DNA of 64,000 nucleotides. Source: Bacteroidales bacterium UBA1309. Lineage in GTDB: Bacteria; Bacteroidota; Bacteroidia; Bacteroidales; Dysgonomonadaceae. Shown one piece after another: positions 57,633-64,000 of this stretch. The first letter of the stretch is position 1. The number at the start of each line of letters is the position of its first letter. The notes under the pieces are model-generated. The model was not told the DNA's origin. It did not search any database and was given only the letters and a program-made list of their open reading frames with translations. Position numbers and translations under genes: made by a program. The stretch covers positions 103,884 to 167,883 of the forward strand of contig DBTT01000026.1 in NCBI GenBank assembly GCA_002307185.1, read 5' to 3'.

Positions 57633-60554
57633 ATGAAAGAGCGTCTTATCATTACTCTCGTGGAGCATCCTTTATGGGGAATTCTTTTGCAGCCAACTTT
57701 GGTCGAAGAATTGGCTTCCGGTTCCTTGTCTATCCTTGAAATTGTGGATAGTAATTCTACCGTCTTCCCCCAACTGGATGTTTCAATACAGCAACTTGTG
57801 CGTCATGCCGAACACTTTTCCGACAAAGTGTTGATGAAAAGCTATTCCCGTGAAAAGACAGTAGCTGATTTTCACAAAAACGTTAAGCCTGAAACGATTG
57901 AAAAATTTATCCGTCCCTTGATCGAAAAATATCATGAAAAGATGGTCAAATTGGTTGTTAATCTGCCTATTGAGATTTATCTCAGGGAGGCTGTTAAAAA
58001 GCGGACCCTCTATCCGACGGATCGGATATACACCGATCAACAATCGGCAAAATCGGTTTTTAATTTCCGCACACAAGATGACGGGGGCTTGCTCTATTCT
58101 GTTCAGGTGCTTTGGAAAGACAAAATTCTTACCCTGACAAATAAAACGTTTGGCGTAATATGTCGTGAGCCGGCCATTGTGTGTGTCGATGACGCTTTGT
58201 TTGTGTTCGAAAACATGGATGCAAGAAAGCTGCTTCCTTTCTTCGAAAAAGAGGCTATTGTGGTGCCTGCCGCTTCAAGAAATCTATACATTGAAAAGTT
58301 TGTAGCCAATTGTGTGCGCGACTATGAAGTGCGTGCGGAAGGAATTTCGATAGAACAGACATTTCCAGCAAAGAAAGCCTGCCTTACCTTTGGGAATGCA
58401 TGGAATGGCTTGCCTGCTTTGGGTGTGACATTTGATTATGGGGGCAAGATCTGTTCTCCGAATGCCTCTGCGAATAAAATCGTTGAGGTTGTCAATATTG
58501 CTGGCCAGGTTGGCATTCGCTGGTTTTATCCTGATATTGACTGGGAACGTGCCAAATTGGGCTTGTTGCTCTCGGCTGGTTTGAGGCAGATGCCCGATTC
58601 ACATTTCGAGTTGGAGCAAACTTTGGCAAGTGAGAATGTTGTTTATTCCTATATCCATTGGTTGCAGGCCAATCCCGAAATGTTACGGCAATTTGAGTTT
58701 GCACAAAACTTGTCGGAAAAGACTTATTACGTCGGAGAGGTCCACCTGAAAGATATTGTAGATGCCCAGCAAGATTGGTTCGACATAAAAAGCATCGTTG
58801 AGGTAGGGGAGTTCCGTATTCCATTCGTCAAATTCCGCAATCATTTGATACAGGGAATCCATGAATATATCTTGCCCGATGGCTCAATTTTGATATTGCC
58901 TGAAGAGTGGTTTTCTAAATATCAGGATATTATGTTTTTTGGGAAAAAAACGGCTGATAAGCTTCGCCTTCATAAAAACCAATACCAGCTTCTCCAAGAA
59001 TTAGGCATTGGCCGCCCCCCAAAAAAAGAAGAAACTAATCTTGGATTAATGGCCGTTCCACCCGAAATTAGAGCTTCGCTTCGACCCTATCAGCAAAAAG
59101 GTTTTTCGTGGCTAGTGGATCTTTACCGGGACGGATACGGAGGCTGTCTTGGAGATGACATGGGGCTTGGAAAGACCTTGCAGACGATCACTCTTTTGCA
59201 GCATATTGCTAATCAGAAAAAGGAAGCTCGCAAGACAGTGAATAATCATTCGGATGTGCATGATTTACCATTGTTTCAAGATATAGGCGCCTCGTGCAAT
59301 GACGATTTCCCTCCCTCATTGGTCGTAGTTCCCACTTCGTTGATACACAACTGGGTGAACGAACTCGATAAGTTTGCCCCGTCGCTTAAGGTGTATGCCT
59401 ACACGGGAATCAAGCGAATGAAAACAAAAGATATTGACAAATTTTTCCGTATGTTCGACGTGGTGCTTACGACATACGGGACCTTGCGAGTTGACGTAAA
59501 TTTACTAAAAACAGCTCAGTTTCACCATTTGATTATGGATGAAAGCCAGTTTGTGCGCAATCCTGATTCCTTGACATTCAAAGCCGTGAAACAAATTCAG
59601 GCCAAATATAAATTGGCACTGACCGGTACGCTGATCGAAAATTCTCTGACTGATTTGTGGGCGCAGTTCGACATTGTCAACGAGGGTATGCTGGGGCCAT
59701 TTTCGGCCTTTAAGAAAATCTATATCAATCCCATTGTCAAGGAGAATCGCGATAAACAGGAAAAACTGCTGCGTATGATTCGCCCATTCATTCTGCGCCG
59801 AACCAAGCAAGAGGTGGCACCCGAGCTTCCGCCACTCACCGAAGAAGTTGTCTATTGCGGAATGTCCGAAGAGCAGCACTGCTTGTACGAAAAGGAGAAG
59901 AGCAAAATACGTAATTCGCTTACTACCGATGTGTTGCAGCAGGCAGTAACTTCAAACTTTGCATTTCTGACTTTGCAGGGATTGACCCGGTTGCGGTTGT
60001 TGGCAAATCATCCAGTGTTGCAGGACGTAAAATACAAGGGAACTTCCGGCAAGTTTGAGCAAGTGATGATGAATCTCGAAGAGCTGATTGAACGCAACCA
60101 CAAAGTGCTTGTTTTTTCCTCATTTGTAAAGCATTTACGTATTTTTAGTCAATATTTTGACGAAAAAAGGTGGAAATATGCTTGGTTGACTGGTGAAACA
60201 TTGCCACAAGTTCGTGAAAAACAAATCTCAGATTTTCAGCAGAATGATACTATCAACTGCTTTTTTATTTCTTTGAAAGCGGGCGGAGTGGGGCTGAACC
60301 TTACCGCCGCCGATTATGTGTTCATTCTCGACCCTTGGTGGAATCCTGCCGCAGAAATGCAAGCGCTCAGCCGTTCGCACCGTATCGGGCAAAACAAGAA
60401 TGTGATGGTTTACCGCTTCATTTCCAGTGGAACTATCGAGGAAAAGATTCGGCGCTTGCAAGATGCCAAGTCTCGCTTGGCCGAAACCTTTATGACATCT
60501 ACCAATCCCTTGCAGGGCATGACTAAGGCCGAAATTGATGTGCTGCTGGAGTGA
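57633..60554 (+). CDS. SNF2-family DEAD-box-like helicase/ATPase
   Basis: About 973 residues from the ATG at 57633, which gives the usual MKERLIITLVEHPLWG opening; the frame is open up to 57459. A ~475-residue N-terminal region lacks recognisable motifs. Then the SNF2 core: LRPYQQKGFSWLVDL, Walker A GDDMGLGKTLQT (about 508-520), DESQ (Walker B, MDESQFVRN), SLTGTLIENSL, a helicase C domain with LVFSSFVKHLRIF, LKAGGVGLNLTAADYVF and WWNPAAEMQALSRSHRIGQ. SNF2 proteins are double-stranded DNA translocases; bacterial members take part in transcription recycling, repair or defence. It has no nuclease domain and no defence gene beside it, so it is likely a chromosomal ATPase of unknown role. Confidence 0.93.
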   Translation: MKERLIITLVEHPLWGILLQPTLVEELASGSLSILEIVDSNSTVFPQLDVSIQQLVRHAEHFSDKVLMKSYSREKTVADFHKNVKPETIEKFIRPLIEKYHEKMVKLVVNLPIEIYLREAVKKRTLYPTDRIYTDQQSAKSVFNFRTQDDGGLLYSVQVLWKDKILTLTNKTFGVICREPAIVCVDDALFVFENMDARKLLPFFEKEAIVVPAASRNLYIEKFVANCVRDYEVRAEGISIEQTFPAKKACLTFGNAWNGLPALGVTFDYGGKICSPNASANKIVEVVNIAGQVGIRWFYPDIDWERAKLGLLLSAGLRQMPDSHFELEQTLASENVVYSYIHWLQANPEMLRQFEFAQNLSEKTYYVGEVHLKDIVDAQQDWFDIKSIVEVGEFRIPFVKFRNHLIQGIHEYILPDGSILILPEEWFSKYQDIMFFGKKTADKLRLHKNQYQLLQELGIGRPPKKEETNLGLMAVPPEIRASLRPYQQKGFSWLVDLYRDGYGGCLGDDMGLGKTLQTITLLQHIANQKKEARKTVNNHSDVHDLPLFQDIGASCNDDFPPSLVVVPTSLIHNWVNELDKFAPSLKVYAYTGIKRMKTKDIDKFFRMFDVVLTTYGTLRVDVNLLKTAQFHHLIMDESQFVRNPDSLTFKAVKQIQAKYKLALTGTLIENSLTDLWAQFDIVNEGMLGPFSAFKKIYINPIVKENRDKQEKLLRMIRPFILRRTKQEVAPELPPLTEEVVYCGMSEEQHCLYEKEKSKIRNSLTTDVLQQAVTSNFAFLTLQGLTRLRLLANHPVLQDVKYKGTSGKFEQVMMNLEELIERNHKVLVFSSFVKHLRIFSQYFDEKRWKYAWLTGETLPQVREKQISDFQQNDTINCFFISLKAGGVGLNLTAADYVFILDPWWNPAAEMQALSRSHRIGQNKNVMVYRFISSGTIEEKIRRLQDAKSRLAETFMTSTNPLQGMTKAEIDVLLE

Positions 60555-60633
60555 TGTGCAATGTTTAATTTTGAATATGGTCAGATTTCTTGTTCAGGTA
60601 ATCCAGCCAAAATTGAGATCATAATTGATTCAT

Positions 60634-61115
60634 TCATTGTGCGCTATTTTGATATAAATAATGACTGATCACCGGGCCTGACCCGACGGAAGCATGAACA
60701 GATATATCAGTCCCGTCAGGAGCTTCCATCGCATATATCATGCTTTCAGCAATATTTTCAACAGTAAAATGTGCCATATTATCTTTACTTTTATTCATTT
60801 CAGCCTTATGTTTCTTATCTCTTCTACGTTGTCGTAGTTCGGGCCACTGCTCCAGGTTGAATACTGTTTGCCCGAATGTTGTAGTAATTTCCATTCGCAT
60901 AATATTGGAAAAGACAGGTGGAGCAATACTGCTGCCGATACATTCAATACCCTTTAAGGTTCACGTCAACCATTTTAACCCGTTCTTTTGGTCGTTTATG
61001 CCACCCATAATTACTTGTCACAGTTGGCATATGATCGTTTCCAAATACCTACCTTGTGGGCTATCTCCGCAACTTTGTCAAAATGACTTTTGTTCAGTCA
61101 TATATGGCATTTTGT
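60634..61115 (-). pseudogene. Decayed short-chain dehydrogenase/reductase (SDR) gene
   Basis: On the minus strand separate frames retain SDR segments in order: FDKVAEIAHKVGIW (near 61080), KMVDVNLKG (near 60970, the classic M-D-V-N-x-K-G), then after a frame slip VLNVSAAVLLHLS, and finally NMAHFTVENIAESMIYAMEA plus PDGTDIS (60700-60780). A last slip gives PSGQAR and a stop at about 60664, the kind of ending seen in SDRs. The YxxxK active-site part and the N-terminal Rossmann loop are missing, so there is an internal deletion and several frameshifts. An 88-codon open frame (60634-60900) is just the best-preserved piece. The rest of the gap 60555-61323 holds no other gene. Confidence 0.62.
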
Positions 61116-61136
61116 ATATTTATTCTTTAAAATGCC
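61106..61136 (+). other. Perfect hairpin next to the SDR relic
   Basis: GGCATTTT (61106-61113) and AAAATGCC (61129-61136) form an 8-pair stem with a 15-base loop, followed by TTGTTTTG. It resembles an intrinsic terminator on the + strand, but no + strand gene ends nearby except the SNF2 gene 550 bases away. Confidence 0.4.
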
Positions 61137-61323
61137 TTGTTTTGTGATATATTTTCTTTTATTTTGCAGCTTATATTTCAATGATTCTCTATTCCACCTT
61201 TTCATATATAATTGAACAAAAGAACCAATCTGTCTTATATGAGTTTTCGAAATATAATATTGCCTAATTTTTCAATTTTATATTTACGTGTCATTAATAA
61301 TCAAGAGGCTGCTATAGAAATCG

Positions 61324-61932
61324 ATGAATAGGGATTTTCGACATGAAAAAACAGATGATGAGTTGCTTAAAGCAATTCGATTGAATGATGAGTATTCTTC
61401 ATTTTCAGCTATTTATGAACGATACTGGGACAAGTCTCTTGCCATTGCCTACAATCTCACCCGAGATAAATCTCTTGCCAAGGACATTGTTCAGGATGTC
61501 TTTGTCAGTTTCTGGAACCGCCGCAAAAGCCTTGAGATAAATAATTTCGGCAATTATATAGCCACGGCGATCAAATTTTCGTTTTATCTGCACATTGACA
61601 GGGAACGCAGGAGGCGCGTTATACTTGAAGAAAAATTAGAACGTAAAGCCGAAGCTGAAGCTGACGAACAGATTGAGAAACTATTTTACGTAGATTATTT
61701 TTTAAGCTTGATAGAAACGCTTCCTGAAAAATGTAGGCTGGTCGTTAGTTACAGCAAGCTGCACGACATGAACAATGCGGATATTGCACAGAAGATGAAC
61801 ATATCTGAAAAAACAGTAGAAGGGCATTTGACCAAAGGTCTGAAAATCATCCAACGTAAATATAAGGGCGATGCCTTCATTATAAATGCTTTGTATGCTG
61901 CTTCCCTTTTTGAAATATTGACCCGTAAATAA
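61324..61932 (+). CDS. ECF-type RNA polymerase sigma factor (FecI/RpoE-like)
   Basis: The protein has 202 residues. Region 2 is seen in FSAIYERYWDKSLAIAYNL and DIVQDVFVSFWNRR; region 4 (about 130-185) in LPEKCRLVVSYSKLHDMNNA and DIAQKMNISEKTVEGHLTKG (helix-turn-helix). It belongs to the Bacteroidetes sigma class that pairs with FecR anti-sigma factors and SusC-type receptors carrying an N-terminal signalling domain. The partner FecR is at 62947, but a secreted-protein gene lies in between. Its target SusCD is not in the window, unless beyond the right end; the PUL SusC at 1127 lacks the signalling domain, so it is not an obvious target. Confidence 0.94.
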   Translation: MNRDFRHEKTDDELLKAIRLNDEYSSFSAIYERYWDKSLAIAYNLTRDKSLAKDIVQDVFVSFWNRRKSLEINNFGNYIATAIKFSFYLHIDRERRRRVILEEKLERKAEAEADEQIEKLFYVDYFLSLIETLPEKCRLVVSYSKLHDMNNADIAQKMNISEKTVEGHLTKGLKIIQRKYKGDAFIINALYAASLFEILTRK

Positions 61933-62121
61933 AAACGTAATATTTTTTCTGCCAGAGCAAGGGTAACCGGAGGGTTAATCATACTTAAACTATAGAAAGA
62001 TGCTTATGTATGCCGATAGTCGTTCATTTCATTATTCGCAAGTGCATTGATAATGACTTTGAATGGCCATTCCTTGAGCAATCTGTTTAGGTATTAGTAT
62101 TAATAAAAAAAGTTATTGTTT

Positions 62122-62919
62122 ATGAAAAAAAATTCCTTCTTTCTTTCTTTGGTCTTATTGGCAGTATCCTGTTCCTGTTTTGCGCAAAACACTCCAACCG
62201 TTTATACCGACGAAGCTTCGTTTGTGGCAGCGCTTGGCTCCAATTATTTTTTGGATGATTTTAATGACTTGACATTAGGCACCCAGGTTGACTCACTGAC
62301 CAGGACGTCTGGTGATTTTGTATATTCCATCAAGGACAAAACTTCATCATTGTATTCTATACAACTCTATGAATTAAACGGCTCACTATCTCACAGTGGA
62401 TATGGAGGTGTTTTCCAGTTAACCAACAAAGGAAAAGACATCAATGCATTTGGCGGATATTTGTATGGTACCGATGCAAGTGGTGCTTATAATGCAGAGG
62501 TAAATCCCGATACTGTTACTGTCGGAACTAATGTTTACACATTTACTCCCGCAAGTGCAACTTCTTTCATTGGATTTATTTTCCCGGAAGCCATATCTTC
62601 TTTTAAATTCAGTTCAACTTATAAAACATTCAGCACGATCGACCATTTCTACGTCGGATCCTCTCTTACGTCTTCTGTGAGCGAGGTCTATGCCAAGGCT
62701 TCTGTGAAATTATATCCCAATCCAGTGCGCGACATGCTGTATGTTTCTACTGGCGAACAAGCCTTGCAGAGTGTTGTGGTCTGCGATTTTTCGGGAAAGG
62801 TGGTGATCTCCAGCCGCACAGCATCCCCGATCAATGTAAGTGCACTCCCCGCGGGTGTTTATCTTGTTCAGATCCGAACGGCAAACGGTGTGGTGACTAG
62901 GCAGATGATAAAACAGTAA
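62122..62919 (+). CDS. Small secreted protein with T9SS type A sorting domain
   Basis: 265 residues from the ATG at 62122. A signal peptide (about 1-22, SCFAQ) is followed by a ~160-residue beta-rich domain starting TDEASFVAALGSNYFLDDFN (similar in feel to PEP-CTERM-type secreted domains) and a clear C-terminal T9SS type A domain (about 190-265) with VKLYPNPVRDMLYV and SALPAGVYLVQI, ending RQMIKQ. It indicates that the organism has a type IX secretion system. It lies between an ECF sigma factor and FecR, only 27 bases before the FecR start, so it may belong to the sigma regulon or be a cargo gene. Function unknown. Confidence 0.8.
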   Translation: MKKNSFFLSLVLLAVSCSCFAQNTPTVYTDEASFVAALGSNYFLDDFNDLTLGTQVDSLTRTSGDFVYSIKDKTSSLYSIQLYELNGSLSHSGYGGVFQLTNKGKDINAFGGYLYGTDASGAYNAEVNPDTVTVGTNVYTFTPASATSFIGFIFPEAISSFKFSSTYKTFSTIDHFYVGSSLTSSVSEVYAKASVKLYPNPVRDMLYVSTGEQALQSVVVCDFSGKVVISSRTASPINVSALPAGVYLVQIRTANGVVTRQMIKQ

Positions 62920-62946
62920 GTTTTAGGGACCCAATATACTTATATC

Positions 62947-64000
62947 ATGTTTTCAAAAAAGATAGAAGAATTAGTAAAAAAATACCTGGATGGTACGGCT
63001 ACTCCGGAAGAACGCGAACAGCTTGACACTTGGTACAGGAATCGGCTGTTGAAAACCAAAGAATGGGAGGCGGACTCTTTGGATGAAGTGCAGCAGATTA
63101 AACACGAAATGTTCGGTGTCATCAGCAAACGTATTTCCGTTGGTCGATCCAGAAGGTTGATTCCCTATCTTTACAGATATGTTGCAGCAGCAGCGTTGCT
63201 ATTCGTTATTCTGTCAGTGACCTTTATTTATAATTACAAAGGAAGTACCAATCTTGTGGCTGATAATAAAGAAGTTCTATCTCCGGGGGTGACAGGAGCT
63301 GTTTTGACATTGGCGACAGGGGAAAAAGTGGTGCTGGGAAAAAATGCGCTATCCAGAATGCCCCAGGCCGGTTCAGCAATCGGTCATTGCGGGGATAGCA
63401 TCCTTGAATATAAGAATACAAATGGCAGCGCCGCAAAGAAAATAGCATACAATACACTGACCACACCCAACGGACATAAATTCACTCTCGTTTTGTCGGA
63501 TGGGACCAAAGTCTATATGAATGCAGGGTCGGCGCTTCAGTACCCTGAATCTTTTGCTGGCCCTGAACGCCTTGTGAAACTTACGGGCGAGGCGTACTTT
63601 GAGGTGGCGCACGATAGCAAATCTCCCTTCAGAGTACAAGTCAGGAATCAAATGATTGAAGACATCGGGACTTCATTCAATGTGTATGCCTATGCTGACG
63701 AATCATTTACCTCTGTGACATTGGTGGAGGGAAGCGTGAAGGTGAAAACCAAAGTGAGCGAGGCAATCATAACACCCGGGCAAAAGGCCACGACAACGGA
63801 TGGCAGCAACCAGATCTCGGTGAAAACTGCCGATCTTGAATCTGAGCTGGCCTGGCGAAGCGATTTATTCCATTTTGAAGATGCGCAACTTTCGGCAGTC
63901 TTAAAACAAATTTCACGTTGGTACGATCTTGAAATAGAATACGAAGGAGCTATCCCTTCGAAAACAATCAATGGCGAAATTTATAGAAATATGAACGGTA
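62947..64000 (+). CDS. FecR-family anti-sigma factor, 3' truncated by window edge
   Basis: At least 351 residues, open from ATG 62947 to the window end without a stop. The N-terminal cytoplasmic anti-sigma part (KIEELVKKYLDGTATPEER, LDTWYRNR) is followed by one transmembrane helix (about 84-102, YVAAAALLFVILSVTFIYNY) and the periplasmic FecR domain (LSDGTKVYMNAGSALQYPE, VKLTGEAYFEVAHDSKSPF, GTSFNVYAYAD, SVTLVEGSVKV). The last visible part (FEDAQLSAVLKQISRWYDL) is the start of the C-terminal DUF4974 domain, which should continue outside the window. It controls the sigma factor at 61324 and would be expected to be followed by a SusC with a signalling domain. Confidence 0.95.
   Translation, partial: MFSKKIEELVKKYLDGTATPEEREQLDTWYRNRLLKTKEWEADSLDEVQQIKHEMFGVISKRISVGRSRRLIPYLYRYVAAAALLFVILSVTFIYNYKGSTNLVADNKEVLSPGVTGAVLTLATGEKVVLGKNALSRMPQAGSAIGHCGDSILEYKNTNGSAAKKIAYNTLTTPNGHKFTLVLSDGTKVYMNAGSALQYPESFAGPERLVKLTGEAYFEVAHDSKSPFRVQVRNQMIEDIGTSFNVYAYADESFTSVTLVEGSVKVKTKVSEAIITPGQKATTTDGSNQISVKTADLESELAWRSDLFHFEDAQLSAVLKQISRWYDLEIEYEGAIPSKTINGEIYRNMNG

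Noticed and set aside
57633..60554. Considered as part of an antiphage defence island.
   Set aside because: Neighbours are DedA and an SDR relic; no nuclease, methylase or other defence gene is seen, and no extra domain is attached.
60740..61147. A 135-codon open frame on the + strand with hydrophobic, cysteine-rich content.
   Set aside because: The minus strand of the same stretch carries ordered SDR remnants; the + frame has no family features and looks like a shadow.
1..64000. Searched for CRISPR arrays, tRNA/rRNA genes, insertion sequences and attachment sites.
   Set aside because: No regularly spaced repeats, no tRNA cloverleaf or rRNA stretch, and no transposase or integrase coding sequence was recognised by eye.

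Overview
The window looks like a chromosomal segment from a Bacteroidetes, most likely Bacteroidales-like, polysaccharide degrader. The evidence is SusC/SusD pairs, a DUF1735-type surface lipoprotein, dense GH43/GH98/GH115 enzymes, a FecR/ECF sigma pair, TAnnTTTG-type promoter motifs, and C-terminal domains resembling type IX secretion (T9SS) sorting signals. Genus and species cannot be called from the sequence. No rRNA, tRNA, CRISPR array or intact insertion sequence was seen.

Positions 1-52560 form one very large polysaccharide utilization locus (PUL), all on the + strand, aimed at heavily decorated xylan (glucuronoarabinoxylan). Layout: a 5'-truncated SusD, SusC, SusD and a DUF1735 lipoprotein (3-6988); two multimodular GH98 endo-enzymes (7168-14774); GH115, GH43, GH95, GH43 and a second GH115 (14897-27053); a GPH-family sugar importer, a GH10 xylanase and a signal-less GH43 (27120-30748); an esterase block with an SGNH esterase, GH3, type-B carboxylesterase, SASA esterase, an unknown periplasmic protein and a double CE1 esterase (30923-40263); a scar with two broken genes, a CE1 3' end and a GH8 5' end (40304-40802); then GH43, GH67, GH51, GH43, GH29 and GH146 (40843-52470), closed by a strong intrinsic terminator at 52520.

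Inferred division of labour: SusC/SusD and DUF1735 capture and import glycan. GH98 and GH10 cut the backbone. The esterases remove acetyl and feruloyl groups. GH115 and GH67 remove (methyl)glucuronic acid. GH95 and GH29 remove L-galactose or L-fucose. GH43, GH51 and GH146 remove arabinose. GH3 and GH43 finish xylo-oligosaccharides, the last step probably in the cytoplasm after GPH import. The GH98/GH95/GH115 combination recalls the large complex-xylan PUL of Bacteroides ovatus, but GH29 and GH146 suggest a wider set of side chains.

Positions 52676-64000 are not PUL enzymes: a soluble multi-PAS hybrid histidine kinase and a DedA membrane protein (both - strand), a SNF2-family helicase (+), a decayed short-chain dehydrogenase (-), then an ECF sigma factor, a small T9SS-type secreted protein and a FecR anti-sigma factor cut off by the window end. 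No classical PUL regulator (hybrid two-component system, SusR-like or AraC-like) is present in the window.
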